Below are positions 52,069 to 61,559 of a DNA stretch of 64,000 nt, piece after piece; position 1 is the stretch's first letter, and each line of letters starts with the position of its first letter. Position numbers and translations under genes: made by a program. Location: the NCBI RefSeq assembly GCF_003977665.1, contig NZ_RYYV01000006.1, positions 248,001 to 312,000 of the forward strand, written 5' to 3'. The DNA is from Dyella choica. Its GTDB lineage: Bacteria; Pseudomonadota; Gammaproteobacteria; Xanthomonadales; Rhodanobacteraceae. The notes under the pieces were generated by a model, which was not told the DNA's origin, did not search any database, and worked only from the letters and a program-made list of their open reading frames with translations.

Positions 52069-53085
52069 ATGAGCGACCTGCTTACCCAGGAAGAAATCGA
52101 CGCACTGCTCAACGGTGTCGACGGCGGCCAGATCGAAACCGAAGGCGACTTGCCGCCGCCGGACGGCGCGGTGCTGGATTTCGACTTCACCCAGCAGGAC
52201 CGCATCGTGCGCGGCCGACTGCCCACGCTGGAGATGATCAACGATCGCTTCGCGCGCTTCTTCCGCACCCAGCTGTTCGGTGTGCTGCGTAAAACGTGCG
52301 AGGTGTCGGTGCTCGGCGTGAAGATGCAGAAATTCAGCGAATACGTGCACGGCCTGAACGTGCCGAGCAATCTCAACCTGATCAAGGTGAAGCCGCTGCG
52401 CGGCACCGCGCTGGCGGTGATGGAGCCGCGCCTGGTGTTCACTGTGATCGACAATTTCTTCGGCGGCGACGGACGCTATCACGCGCGCATCGAAGGCCGC
52501 GATTTCACGCCGACCGAAAACCGTGTGATCCAGATCCTGCTCGCCGAGGTATTCGTGGCGATGGCCGAAGCCTGGGCGCCGGCCATGCAGGTGCAGTTTG
52601 AATTCCTCAATTCCGAGATCAATCCGCAATTCGCCAACATCGTCAGCCCTACCGAAACCGTGGTGGTCTCGCGTTTCCATGTGGAACTCGATGGCGGTGG
52701 CGGCGAAGTGCACCTGACCTTGCCGTACTCGATGGTGGAGCCGATCCGCACCATGCTCGACGCCGGCGTGCAGAGCGACCGCATGGGCGAGCGCGACGAG
52801 CGCTGGATCAACTGCCTGCACGAAGAAGTCATGGATGCGGAGGTGGAACTCACATCGTTGCTGCTGGAAACCAGGATCAGCATCGGCGAGTTCCTGGGGC
52901 TGCGCATCGGAGACGTGATCCCGATCAACTTGCCCGACGTCACCACCGTGTTCGCCGAAGACGTACCTATCTTTCGCGGTGAATACGGCCAGACCAACGG
53001 CCGCTACGCCATTCGCTACAAAACCCAGGCCGGTCGCCGCTCGCCGCGTCCTGCAGTTGACTTTGCCCCGGAAAAAATCGCATGA
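52069..53085 (+). CDS. fliM: FliM, motor switch protein and CheY receptor
   Basis: The 338-residue protein starts MSDLLTQEEIDALLNGVDGG, the CheY-P-binding peptide, followed by the CheC-like middle domain with LPTLEMINDRFARFFRTQLF and GTALAVMEPRLVFTVIDNFFGG, and a C-terminal SpoA domain. It forms the C-ring wall. It overlaps fliN by 4 bp. Confidence 0.96.
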   Translation: MSDLLTQEEIDALLNGVDGGQIETEGDLPPPDGAVLDFDFTQQDRIVRGRLPTLEMINDRFARFFRTQLFGVLRKTCEVSVLGVKMQKFSEYVHGLNVPSNLNLIKVKPLRGTALAVMEPRLVFTVIDNFFGGDGRYHARIEGRDFTPTENRVIQILLAEVFVAMAEAWAPAMQVQFEFLNSEINPQFANIVSPTETVVVSRFHVELDGGGGEVHLTLPYSMVEPIRTMLDAGVQSDRMGERDERWINCLHEEVMDAEVELTSLLLETRISIGEFLGLRIGDVIPINLPDVTTVFAEDVPIFRGEYGQTNGRYAIRYKTQAGRRSPRPAVDFAPEKIA

Positions 53086-53441
53086 GCCATAACTTCGATT
53101 CCCTGTCCGGCCCGAACGGGGCCACCCATAGCGGCGAGCCGCACACCGAATTCGATGCCTTGAGCGGCGGGGACAAGGCAGACGTCAGCCTGGACATGAT
53201 CCTGGACGTGCCGGTGACGCTGGCGATGGAAGTAGGCCGCACGCGCATCAGCATTCGCAACCTGCTGCAGCTCAATCAGGGCTCGGTGGTGGAACTGGAC
53301 CGTGCCGCGGGCGAGCCGCTGGACGTATTCGTCAACGGCACCCTGGTGGCCCATGGCGAAGTGGTGGTGATCAACGAGAAGTTCGGCATCCGCCTGACCG
53401 ACGTGATCAGCCCGGCCGAACGGGTGCGCAAACTCAGATGA
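53082..53441 (+). CDS. fliN: FliN, C-ring protein
   Basis: The 119-residue protein ends in a SpoA domain (about 40-119): [40 protein letters not shown] and [20 protein letters not shown], all conserved in FliN. With FliM it forms the base of the C-ring and docks FliH. Its stop overlaps the fliO start. Confidence 0.95.
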   Translation: MSHNFDSLSGPNGATHSGEPHTEFDALSGGDKADVSLDMILDVPVTLAMEVGRTRISIRNLLQLNQGSVVELDRAAGEPLDVFVNGTLVAHGEVVVINEKFGIRLTDVISPAERVRKLR

Positions 53442-53824
53442 GCACTGCATGGGACTTGCTGGCGCGCGCGCCGGCGGCGAGCGTGCCCGATATCAACGTG
53501 ACCGGCGAGTTGCTTCGCCTGATGTTGAGCCTGGGCGCCATCGTGGCGCTGATCTTCGCCGTGGGCTGGCTGACGCGCCGCCTGCAATCGCGGCAGTTCG
53601 GCGGCGGGCGCCGCCTGCGCTGCATCGAAACGATGCCGATCAGCACGCGCGAACGCGTGCTGCTGATCGAGGCCGACGGCAAGCGCCTGTTGCTAGGCGT
53701 GGGTGCCGGCGGCATCCGCGCGCTGCATGTCTACGAAGGCACGGTGCCGGCGGAACCTGCGCTCGCGCCGGCACCGGTTCCGCCGTTTGCAGAGTTGTTG
53801 GGCCGGCTGGGGCGCAAATCATGA
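53438..53824 (+). CDS. fliO: FliO, export-gate assembly membrane protein
   Basis: The 128-residue protein has one membrane helix (about 25-50, [21 protein letters not shown]) and a cytoplasmic part with [21 protein letters not shown] and [14 protein letters not shown], typical for FliO. It helps assemble the FliP ring. It overlaps fliN and fliP by 4 bp each. The C-terminus is rich in proline and alanine. Confidence 0.92.
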   Translation: MSTAWDLLARAPAASVPDINVTGELLRLMLSLGAIVALIFAVGWLTRRLQSRQFGGGRRLRCIETMPISTRERVLLIEADGKRLLLGVGAGGIRALHVYEGTVPAEPALAPAPVPPFAELLGRLGRKS

Positions 53825-54783
53825 AAATGCATTTCCTCGAAACAGCTGAGCGGTTCTCTCCCCTGCGTGCAGGGGAGGGGCAGGGAGGGGTTGCACGAGC
53901 TTGCCGCACCGTTAACGCCCAGCGCGAGGTTGGCCTTACCCCGCCCCAACCCTCCCCTGCAAGCAGGCGAGGGAGCCGTTTCCGGTACTTCATAGGCTGC
54001 CTCGCACTGTTATTGCTTTTGCTTATTGTTTCGTGCGCGGATGCGGCAACGACAACCAGCTCCCAGGCGGTTGCACCGATGGTCCCCATCGCCCCGATCT
54101 CGCAGTCCGCCGGCATCCCCGTGCTGACCGTGCAGAACGCAAGCGGCGGCCAGAACTGGAGCCTGTCGCTGCAGGTGGTGGCACTGATGACGGTGCTGAC
54201 CCTGCTGCCGGCCGTACTGCTGATGATGACCTCGTTCACACGCATCATCATCGTGCTGAGTTTCCTGCGCCAGGCGCTTTCCACGCAGTCCACGCCACCG
54301 AACCAGGTGCTGCTGGGGCTGGCGTTGTTTCTCACATTCTTCGTGATGTCGCCGGTGCTCAACCATGCCTACCAGGATGGGGTGAAGCCCTACATGGATC
54401 ACCAGATTGGCGCGGAAGCCGCGATTCCCGCCGCCGCCGCGCCGTTCAAGCATTTTATGCTCAACCAGACGCGCGATGCGGATCTGCAGCTGTTCACGCG
54501 CCTGGCCAAGGAACAGCCCTATGCCAGCCGGGATGACGTACCGTTCCGAGTGGCGATGCCTGCTTTCGTCACCAGCGAGTTGAAGACTGCGTTCCAGATG
54601 GGCTTCCTGCTGTTCATTCCGTTCCTGGTGATCGACATCGTGGTGGCGAGCGTGCTGATGTCGATGGGCATGGCGATGGTATCGCCGTCAATCATCTCGT
54701 TGCCGTTCAAGATCATGCTGTTCGTGATGGTGGACGGCTGGTCGCTGCTGGTCGGCACCCTGGCCGGGAGTTTCTACCCATGA
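53821..54783 (+). CDS. fliP: FliP, export-gate protein, with repeat-encoded leader extension
   Basis: The body matches FliP with [45 protein letters not shown] and the final [20 protein letters not shown]. It forms the pentameric core of the type III gate. The precursor is 320 residues, against about 245 in E. coli. The extra length lies before the signal-peptide core ([18 protein letters not shown], from about residue 60), where about 40 codons come from a family B repeat at 53856-53974. The ATG at 53821 overlaps the fliO stop, and no other plausible start exists before the hydrophobic core. Confidence 0.93.
   Translation: MKMHFLETAERFSPLRAGEGQGGVARACRTVNAQREVGLTPPQPSPASRRGSRFRYFIGCLALLLLLLIVSCADAATTTSSQAVAPMVPIAPISQSAGIPVLTVQNASGGQNWSLSLQVVALMTVLTLLPAVLLMMTSFTRIIIVLSFLRQALSTQSTPPNQVLLGLALFLTFFVMSPVLNHAYQDGVKPYMDHQIGAEAAIPAAAAPFKHFMLNQTRDADLQLFTRLAKEQPYASRDDVPFRVAMPAFVTSELKTAFQMGFLLFIPFLVIDIVVASVLMSMGMAMVSPSIISLPFKIMLFVMVDGWSLLVGTLAGSFYP
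53856..53974. repeat. Family B palindromic element in the fliP leader
   Basis: Left arm CTCTCCCCTGCGTGCAGGGG and right arm with CCCTCCCCTGCAAGCAGGCG in a 119-bp block, open in the fliP frame and encoding [13 protein letters not shown] near its start. The frame is the one also used in the flgI copy (PLR-GEG-GGV). Confidence 0.88.
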
Positions 54784-55049
54784 CGCCGGAATGGGTGATT
54801 CACTTCGGCCAGCATGCCTTGTACATCGGCATGCTCGTGGCCGCCCCGTTGCTGCTCACCGCGTTGCTGGTCGGCCTGTTGGTCGGCGTCATCCAGGCCG
54901 CCACGCAAATCCACGAAATGACGCTGAGCTTCATCCCGAAGCTGCTCGCCATGGCGGCGGTGGGCCTGATAGCCGGGCCGTGGATGCTGCGCACGCTGGT
55001 GCAATTCACCCACGACATCATTGTGCGGCTGCCGGAGGCGATCAAGTGA
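54780..55049 (+). CDS. fliQ: FliQ, export-gate protein
   Basis: The 89-residue protein has two membrane helices (about 15-40 and 55-78), with [30 protein letters not shown] as the family core. It wraps around the FliP/FliR core of the gate. It overlaps fliP and fliR by 4 bp each. Confidence 0.95.
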   Translation: MTPEWVIHFGQHALYIGMLVAAPLLLTALLVGLLVGVIQAATQIHEMTLSFIPKLLAMAAVGLIAGPWMLRTLVQFTHDIIVRLPEAIK

Positions 55050-55813
55050 CGATCGAGCTGGCCGTGTTGATCCACTGGCTGTCCGGGATGTTCTGGGCGC
55101 TGGGTCGCGTGGGCGGCTTTTGCATGGCGGCGCCGATCTTCAACGCCACGGTGTTGCCGGCACGCATTCGCGCCGCGGTCGTCATCGTGCTGACGCTGGT
55201 GCTGGCGCCGCTCGCGCCGATGCAGCAGGACCTGATCAGTGCGGAAGGCGTGGCAACCATGGCTACGCAATTGCTGATCGGCGCCAGCATCGGCTTCGTG
55301 CTGCAACTGGTTTTCCAGGCTGTCTCCTATGGCGGCATCCTGATCGGGCAAAGCATGGGCCTGGGTTTCGCCGAACTGGTCAGTCCCACCAGCAACACCA
55401 GCGTGCCGGTGCTGGGGCAGTTCTACATGGCCATGGTGAGCCTGCTGTTCCTGGCAATGGATGGTCACCTGCAAGTGATCGAGCTGCTGGCGCAAAGCTT
55501 TCGTGCCCTGCCGCCCGGCGCCACGGGTATCGACAGCCAGTCGTTGTGGGCACTGGTGATGGCCGCTGGCGATCTGTTCGCCGGCGCGCTGCGTGTGGCC
55601 TTGCCGGCGATGACGGCGCTGTTGCTGGTGAATATCGGGTTCGCCGCGACCAGCCGTGCTTCGCCGTCGATGAACCTGTTTGCGGTCGGCTTCCCGATTA
55701 GCATCTCAATGGGCTTCATTGCGTTGTGGCTGGCTCTGCGCGGGCTGACCGGCGCGTATTCGGCGCTGCAGGCACAGGCTTGGGATTTGATGCGGCATCT
55801 GGCGGGGTTGTAG
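55046..55813 (+). CDS. fliR: FliR, export-gate protein
   Basis: The 255-residue membrane protein starts at GTG 55046, which overlaps the fliQ stop (GTGA) and follows GGAGG 7-11 nt upstream, so the longer frame from 54791 is rejected. Six or so hydrophobic segments and motifs such as FNATVLPARIRAAVVIVLTL and GQSMGLGFAELVSP are FliR-like. It completes the FliP5-FliR1 core. flhB follows after 3 bp. Confidence 0.94.
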   Translation: MTIELAVLIHWLSGMFWALGRVGGFCMAAPIFNATVLPARIRAAVVIVLTLVLAPLAPMQQDLISAEGVATMATQLLIGASIGFVLQLVFQAVSYGGILIGQSMGLGFAELVSPTSNTSVPVLGQFYMAMVSLLFLAMDGHLQVIELLAQSFRALPPGATGIDSQSLWALVMAAGDLFAGALRVALPAMTALLLVNIGFAATSRASPSMNLFAVGFPISISMGFIALWLALRGLTGAYSALQAQAWDLMRHLAGL

Positions 55814-55816
55814 GCC

Positions 55817-56956
55817 ATGGCCGAAACCGAAAACGAAGACCGCACCGAACAGGCGTCGGAAAAACGCCGCCAGGAGGCCCGCGAAAAAGGCGATATTCCA
55901 CGCTCGCGCGATCTTTCCGGCGCCATGGTGGTGTTGGCGGGCGCGAGCATCCTGCTCTCCTACAGCTCCAGCATGTACGCAGATATGCGGCACATCTATG
56001 CGCTTGGTTTGGGCTATTCCCGCGAGGCCTTGTTCAGCGACATGCTGATGTCGCGCGCGATGCATGCTGCGCTGGGCGACATGCTCGGTCTGCTGCTGCC
56101 GGTGTTCACGGCAACGCTGCTGGCCGCCGTGGGTTCGTCTGTATTGATCGGCGGCCTGAGTTTCAGTGCGCAGGCGCTGACGCCGAACTTCCAGCGGCTT
56201 GATCCGATCGCCGGGTTCGGGCGGCTGATTTCGCTCAATGGCCTGATCGAGTTGGCGAAGTCCCTGTTGAAAGTCGCTTTCATCGGATTTTCGCTGGTGC
56301 TGTTGCTGCGCCACGACGAAGCCGCCGTGATGGCGACCGGCCACGAAGCCATTGGCGCGGGCGTGGGGCATGCGTTGTCGCTGGTGGCGCATGCAGCGCT
56401 GCTGTTCGCAGTGATCCTTGGCGTGATCGGCGGCATCGATGCGCTATGGCAGCGCTTCGACTACGAACGCAAGCACCGCATGTCCAAGCAGGAACTGAAG
56501 GACGAGCACAAGGAAGCCGAGGGCAGCCCGGAGCTCAAGGGCCGCATCCGCCAGATGCAGCAGCAGATCGCGCGCCGCCGCATGATCCAGGACGTGCCGA
56601 AGGCCGACGTAGTGGTGGTCAATCCTACGCATTTTGCCGTGGCGTTGCGCTATGACGACGCGCGCATGCGTGCGCCGCGCGTGGTCGCCAAGGGCCTGGA
56701 CGTGATGGCCATGCAGATCCGCCTGGTGGCGGATGCGCACCGCATTCCGCTGGTGGAAGCGCCGCCGCTGGCACGTGCGCTGTATGCCACCACCGAGATC
56801 GGCCACGAGATTCCGTCCGCGCTGTACGTCGCGGTCGCGCAGATCCTGGCTTATGTCTATCAGTTGAAACAGGCCGCCGAGCGAGGCGGCCCCCCTCCCG
56901 AGGCCCCGCGTCCGGATATCGACCCGGAACTGCAGGGCCGTTACCGCCAACCGTAA
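55817..56956 (+). CDS. flhB: FlhB, substrate-specificity switch of the export gate
   Basis: The 379-residue protein has four membrane segments and a cytoplasmic domain with the self-cleavage motif NPTH, its asparagine being residue 269 (DVVVVNPTHFAVALRYDDA). Cleavage there lets FliK switch export from hook to filament subunits. The N-terminus EDRTEQASEKRRQEAREKGD is typical. The last ~25 residues are proline-rich. It lies between fliR (3 bp) and flhA (12 bp). Confidence 0.96.
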   Translation: MAETENEDRTEQASEKRRQEAREKGDIPRSRDLSGAMVVLAGASILLSYSSSMYADMRHIYALGLGYSREALFSDMLMSRAMHAALGDMLGLLLPVFTATLLAAVGSSVLIGGLSFSAQALTPNFQRLDPIAGFGRLISLNGLIELAKSLLKVAFIGFSLVLLLRHDEAAVMATGHEAIGAGVGHALSLVAHAALLFAVILGVIGGIDALWQRFDYERKHRMSKQELKDEHKEAEGSPELKGRIRQMQQQIARRRMIQDVPKADVVVVNPTHFAVALRYDDARMRAPRVVAKGLDVMAMQIRLVADAHRIPLVEAPPLARALYATTEIGHEIPSALYVAVAQILAYVYQLKQAAERGGPPPEAPRPDIDPELQGRYRQP

Positions 56957-56968
56957 AAGGCGTCACGC

Positions 56969-59059
56969 ATGGCAAGCGCAAGCGTTCTGGATACCTTCAA
57001 GCAGGTCAGCCGCCGCGGCGCCGGTGCGCCGATCGTCATGCTTGCCATGCTGGCGATGCTGATGCTGCCGCTGCCGCCGTTCGTGCTGGATATCCTGTTC
57101 AGCTTCAACATCGCGCTGTCGCTGGTGATCCTGCTGGCGGTGGTGTACGTGATGCGTCCGCTGGAATTCGCCGCGTTTCCCACCGTAGTGCTGCTCGCCA
57201 CGCTGCTGCGCCTGGCGCTCAACATTGCCTCCAGCCGCGTGATCCTGCTGCATGGCCACGACGGCGCCGGCGCCGCGGGCAAGGTGATCGAGGCCTTCGG
57301 CGAATTCGTGATCGGCGGCAATTTCGCCGTGGGCCTGGTGGTGTTCGCGATCCTCACCATCATCAACTTCGTGGTGGTTACCAAAGGCGCCACCCGCGTG
57401 TCGGAAGTGACCGCACGCTTCACCCTGGATTCGATGCCGGGCAAGCAGATGGCGATCGACGCCGATCTCAATGCGGGCTTGCTGACCCAGGAGCAGGCGC
57501 GCGAGCGCCGCCAGGAAGTGCGCGAAGAGGCCGATTTCTACGGCTCGATGGATGGCGCCTCCAAGTTCGTGCGTGGCGATGCCACGGCGGGCATCCTGAT
57601 CCTGCTGATCAACATCGTCGGCGGCTTCTTCGTCGGAGTGCTGCAGCACGGCCTCTCCGCCGGCGAGGCGGCGCGCACCTATACCTTGCTCACCATCGGC
57701 GACGGTCTGGTCGCCCAGGTGCCGGGGTTGATGTTGTCGATCGCCACGGCAGTGATCGTCACGCGCGTGTCCAAGTCGCACGATATGGGCAAACAGGTGG
57801 TCAGCCAGGTGTTCGCCCAGCCGCGCGCGCTGGCCGTGGCCGGCGTGGTGCTGGGCACGATGGGCCTGATTCCCGGCATGCCGAACATCGCGTTCCTGAT
57901 GCTGGGCGCGGTGTGCGGTGGTGCGGCGTGGCTGATGATCAAGCGCGAAAGGGAAACCAAGGAGAGCCAGACCAAGGCCGCCACCGAAGCGCTGCCCGCG
58001 CCGGCCTCCAGCGAGCGTCTGGAGCTGGGCTGGGAAGACGTCTCCAGCGTGGATCCGGTTGGACTGGAAGTGGGCTACCGCCTGATCCCGCTGGTGGACA
58101 AGCAGCAGGGCGGTGAGCTGATGGCACGCATCAAGTCGGTACGCCGCAAGCTTTCGCAGGAATTGGGGTTCCTGGTCGCGCCGGTGCATATCCGCGACAA
58201 CCTCGATCTGGGGCCCAATAGCTACCGTATCTCGCTGATGGGCGTACCGATGGGCGAGGCGGAGGTGTATACCGAGAGGCATCTCGCGATCAATCCAGGC
58301 CGCGTGCACGGCACACTGCACGGCGTGGCCACGCGTGATCCAGCCTTCGGCCTGGAAGCGGTATGGATCGAAAACAACCAGCGCGATCACGCCCAGGCGC
58401 TGGGCTACACAGTGGTCGACCCGGCCACGGTGATCGCGACGCATCTCTCGCACATCCTGCAGAACCACGCGCACGAGCTGCTCAGCCACCAGGACGCCCA
58501 GCAACTGCTGGATCGCCTGGCACAGGTCGCGCCCAAGCTGGTGGAAGACCTGGTGCCCAAGCGCCTTTCGCTGGGGGTGGTGGTGAAAGTGCTGCAGAAC
58601 CTGCTGGCCGAACGAGTGCCGGTGCGCAACATGCGCAGCATCGTCGAGTCTTTGGCGGAGCACGCCGGGCAAAGTCAGGATCCTGGCGCCTTGACCGCCT
58701 ATGTCCGGGTCGCACTGGGCCGTCAAATAGTGCAGGAGATCGCGGGTTTGGGCACGGAAATCCCGGTGTTGACGCTTGCTCCGGAGTTGGAACAGATCTT
58801 GCTCGGATCGCTCTCGAGCAGTGGTGCGGCTGGTGCGGCGGTGGAGCCGGGGCTCGCTGACCGCCTGCAGCAGAGCGTCGCCGAAGCGGCGCGGCGGCAG
58901 GAGGCCAGCGGCGAACCGGCGGTGATGCTGGTGCAACCGCAACTGCGGCCATGGCTTTCGCGCTTCACGCGTCACGTGGCTCAGAACCTGCATGTGCTGG
59001 CCTACAACGAAGTACCGGACAACCGTCGCGTGCGATTGGTGCAGGCGATTGGACGTTGA
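56969..59059 (+). CDS. flhA: FlhA, export-gate ion channel and docking platform
   Basis: The 696-residue protein has eight hydrophobic segments in its first ~330 residues, the conserved FHIPEP-family stretch FAAFPTVVLLATLLRLALNI and FTLDSMPGKQMAIDADLNAG, and a large cytoplasmic domain binding chaperone-substrate complexes. Length agrees with the family (about 690). It ends the fliL-flhA group; three hairpins follow before flhF. Confidence 0.96.
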   Translation: MASASVLDTFKQVSRRGAGAPIVMLAMLAMLMLPLPPFVLDILFSFNIALSLVILLAVVYVMRPLEFAAFPTVVLLATLLRLALNIASSRVILLHGHDGAGAAGKVIEAFGEFVIGGNFAVGLVVFAILTIINFVVVTKGATRVSEVTARFTLDSMPGKQMAIDADLNAGLLTQEQARERRQEVREEADFYGSMDGASKFVRGDATAGILILLINIVGGFFVGVLQHGLSAGEAARTYTLLTIGDGLVAQVPGLMLSIATAVIVTRVSKSHDMGKQVVSQVFAQPRALAVAGVVLGTMGLIPGMPNIAFLMLGAVCGGAAWLMIKRERETKESQTKAATEALPAPASSERLELGWEDVSSVDPVGLEVGYRLIPLVDKQQGGELMARIKSVRRKLSQELGFLVAPVHIRDNLDLGPNSYRISLMGVPMGEAEVYTERHLAINPGRVHGTLHGVATRDPAFGLEAVWIENNQRDHAQALGYTVVDPATVIATHLSHILQNHAHELLSHQDAQQLLDRLAQVAPKLVEDLVPKRLSLGVVVKVLQNLLAERVPVRNMRSIVESLAEHAGQSQDPGALTAYVRVALGRQIVQEIAGLGTEIPVLTLAPELEQILLGSLSSSGAAGAAVEPGLADRLQQSVAEAARRQEASGEPAVMLVQPQLRPWLSRFTRHVAQNLHVLAYNEVPDNRRVRLVQAIGR

Positions 59060-59075
59060 TGGCAAGGCCGTCAAC

Positions 59076-59126
59076 GTCCGCGGGCCACGGATGGCCCGCC
59101 GTGAATCAAGCGCTCGTGCTTGATTC
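59076..59126 (+). other. Two short hairpins after flhA
   Basis: GCGGGCC/GGCCCGC around ACGGAT (about 59080-59100) and GAATCAAGC/GCTTGATTC around GCTCGT (59103-59126) stand one after the other. Neither has a T tract. Together with the terminator that follows they form a structured 3' end. Confidence 0.6.
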
Positions 59127-59132
59127 AGCGAA

Positions 59133-59164
59133 GTAGAAAAAAGGGCAGGAGCCCTTTTTTCTAC
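59133..59164. terminator. Bidirectional terminator between flhA and flhF
   Basis: A perfect 14-bp stem GTAGAAAAAAGGGC / GCCCTTTTTTCTAC with loop AGGA. The A-run and T-run flank a GC core on both strands, so it can stop transcription in either direction. Confidence 0.88.
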
Positions 59165-59273
59165 ATCAATACGAATGCGTTTGCTTGAGTGGGGAGTGTC
59201 TAACAGTGAGCATCAGCATGAATACGAAGCGGCCACTGCGCGCAACGACCGTCGCTGCGCGCCGGAGCTTCAC

Positions 59274-60620
59274 ATGAAGATCAAACGCTTCCTCGCCCCC
59301 GACATGCGCCAGGCGATGCGCGACGTACGCACGGAGCAGGGCGCCGATGCGGTGATTCTTTCCACGCGCCGCCTTGAAGAAGGCATCGAAATCATCGCCG
59401 CCGTCGACTATGACGAAACGCTGATGCGCGAAGCTGCGCGCGTCAATGCACCGCAGGCTACTGCTCCTGCACCAGCACCCACCAGGCCGCCGGTCACCGA
59501 AGCGATGAAAGAGCCATTGAAGGAACGCGCCAAGGAGACGCCCAAGGAAACGTCGAAGGAAGCAGTGAAGGAAACGCGTGCAGCCACGCCGCCGCCTCCT
59601 CCTCCTCCCCCGCCCTTGCCTTTGCCTTTGCCAGCCAACGAACTTGCCGTGTTGCAGCCGGTGATCGAACAGCATGCGCTGGAAGCCGCGCGCATGCGCA
59701 CCGAGCTTGGCGGCCTGCGCCAATTGCTCGAACAGCAGCTTTCCAGCCTTGCCTGGAACGACATGGAGCGCCGCAGTCCGATGCGCGCTCGCGTGCTACG
59801 TGACATGTCGCGCCTTGGCATCGATACCGATGTGGCGCGCCAGCTGATCGACGAACTGCCCGAAGACATCAATGCCGACCAGGCGCGCTATCTGCCTCTG
59901 GGCCTGCTCAGTCGCAGCCTGAAAGTCAGCGGCCGTGCGCTGGCCGACGTTTGCGGTGTGATCGCACTGGTTGGTCCGACCGGCGTGGGCAAGACCACCA
60001 CCATCGCCAAGCTCGCCGCCTGTGCGGTGAAGCATCACGGTCCGGTCAAGGTCGCCCTGGTCAGCACCGACCACTATCGCATCGGCGCCGCGGCGCAGCT
60101 GGAACACTACGGCCGCCTGCTCGGAGTGCGCGTATATCCCGCCTATGACGCGATCGGACTGGCGCAGACGCTGCACCTACTGCGCGATCACCACACCGTG
60201 TTGGTCGATACCGCCGGCGTGTCCGGCAACGATCCGCGCCTGCAACAGCAGATGGACGTACTGCGCGAAGCCAGCGCGCACGGCGCTTCGCAATTGCGTA
60301 CCTGCCTGGTGCTGGCGGCGAATGCGCAGTCGCCCGCGCTGGATGATTCGGTGCGCGCGTACCTGCCGATCAGGCCCAGTGCCTGCATCGCCACCAAGCT
60401 GGATGAAGCGCCGAGCCTGGGTGGCCTGCTTTCCGTGTTGATCCGTCATCGCATTCCGTTGGATTGCACCACCGATGGCCAGCGCGTTCCCGAGGACATC
60501 AGCGCCGCCGACGCGCGCGTGCTGGTCTGTCGCGCGGCGCAACAGCAGCGCAAGCTCGGCTTCGTGGGCGACGACCTGGATATGGCCGAGCGCTTCGGCA
60601 TGGCGGTGGCGGGTCTATGA
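59274..60620 (+). CDS. flhF: FlhF, SRP-type GTPase for flagellar placement
   Basis: The 448-residue protein starts MKIKRFLAPDMRQAMRDVR, the FlhF N-terminus, preceded by GGAG. A Lys-Glu-rich stretch and nine consecutive prolines (about residues 75-120) form a linker to the NG GTPase domain (about 225-440) with G1 GPTGVGKTTTIAKLAA, VSTDHYRIGAAAQL and VDTAGVSGNDPRL. FlhF recruits the first MS-ring proteins to the pole. Its stop overlaps the fleN start. Confidence 0.94.
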   Translation: MKIKRFLAPDMRQAMRDVRTEQGADAVILSTRRLEEGIEIIAAVDYDETLMREAARVNAPQATAPAPAPTRPPVTEAMKEPLKERAKETPKETSKEAVKETRAATPPPPPPPPPLPLPLPANELAVLQPVIEQHALEAARMRTELGGLRQLLEQQLSSLAWNDMERRSPMRARVLRDMSRLGIDTDVARQLIDELPEDINADQARYLPLGLLSRSLKVSGRALADVCGVIALVGPTGVGKTTTIAKLAACAVKHHGPVKVALVSTDHYRIGAAAQLEHYGRLLGVRVYPAYDAIGLAQTLHLLRDHHTVLVDTAGVSGNDPRLQQQMDVLREASAHGASQLRTCLVLAANAQSPALDDSVRAYLPIRPSACIATKLDEAPSLGGLLSVLIRHRIPLDCTTDGQRVPEDISAADARVLVCRAAQQQRKLGFVGDDLDMAERFGMAVAGL

Positions 60621-61558
60621 ACAAGGCACTGCACATGAACCAGGCCGCCGGCTTGCACAATCTTTTTTCCGCCGCGCAGGCGCCGCGTGAGGACCTGGAC
60701 GTGTTTCACCAGGCGGCAAGCCTGCGTCCGGTGGTACCGCGGACCCGCATCACGCGCACCATCGCGGTGGCGGGCGGCAAGGGCGGCGTCGGCAAGACCA
60801 CGATAGCCGTCAATCTCGCGATGGCGATGGCCATGGCGGGGCGCGACGTGATGCTGCTGGATGCCGACATGGGCGTCGCCAATGTGGACGTACAGCTCGG
60901 CCTCAATCCAATGCGCCACGTGGGCCACCTGCTGGAAGGCCGATGCACGCTGCAGGACCTGATCATGCCGGCGCAGCACGGCCTGAAGGTGATACCGGGT
61001 GGTTCGGGCGTGCGCCGGCTGGCCAAGATGGGCAATGGCGAACATGCCGCGGTGATCCGCGCGTTCGACGAACTGCTGCAGCCGCCGGAATTCCTGGTGG
61101 TGGATACGGCGGCAGGCGTGGCCGATAACGTTGCCATGTTCGCTGCGGCGTCCGATGACGTGTTGATCGTGGTGTGCGATGAGCTCGCTTCACTCACCGA
61201 TGCGTATGCCTTGATCAAGATTCTTGCCCACGATTTCGGCGTGCGGCGTTTCCACATTGTCGCCAACATGGTCCGCCAGGCGGGCGACGCCAAGAAACTG
61301 TTCGAAAAACTCGCTCGTGTATGCGGGCGCTTCCTCGACGTGGCGCTGGACTACATGGGCATGGTGCCGCATGACGAATGGTTGCGGCAGGCGATCCGCC
61401 GCCAGGGCGCGGTGGTCGACCTGTGGCCTTCCAGCCGCGCGGCGATCGGATTCAAGCAATTGGCAGGTGCGGTCGATACATGGGGAAAACCCCTGTGCCC
61501 GGACTTTGGCCGAATTGCCTTTTTCAGCGGGCAGAGCCTGCCGGCTGCGGGGTGGTGA
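60617..61558 (+). CDS. fleN: FleN (FlhG), MinD-like flagellar number regulator
   Basis: The 313-residue protein has a deviant Walker A GGKGGVGKTTIAVNLAMAM near residue 53, LLDADMGVANVDVQLGL and the MinD-like DTAAGVADNV. An N-terminal DQAAGL-like motif (MNQAAGLHNLF) for FlhF activation follows the start. FleN limits flagellar number and inhibits FleQ. ATG 60617 overlaps the flhF stop; ATG 60635 is a weaker alternative. fliA begins 1 bp after the stop. Confidence 0.94.
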   Translation: MNKALHMNQAAGLHNLFSAAQAPREDLDVFHQAASLRPVVPRTRITRTIAVAGGKGGVGKTTIAVNLAMAMAMAGRDVMLLDADMGVANVDVQLGLNPMRHVGHLLEGRCTLQDLIMPAQHGLKVIPGGSGVRRLAKMGNGEHAAVIRAFDELLQPPEFLVVDTAAGVADNVAMFAAASDDVLIVVCDELASLTDAYALIKILAHDFGVRRFHIVANMVRQAGDAKKLFEKLARVCGRFLDVALDYMGMVPHDEWLRQAIRRQGAVVDLWPSSRAAIGFKQLAGAVDTWGKPLCPDFGRIAFFSGQSLPAAGW

Positions 61559-61559
61559 C

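Noticed and set aside
56963-59074. 703-codon open frame on the minus strand opposite flhA
   Set aside because: It is the antisense shadow of flhA in GC-rich DNA. Its translation is rich in His, Gln and Arg with no domain pattern, while flhA is a full conserved gene.
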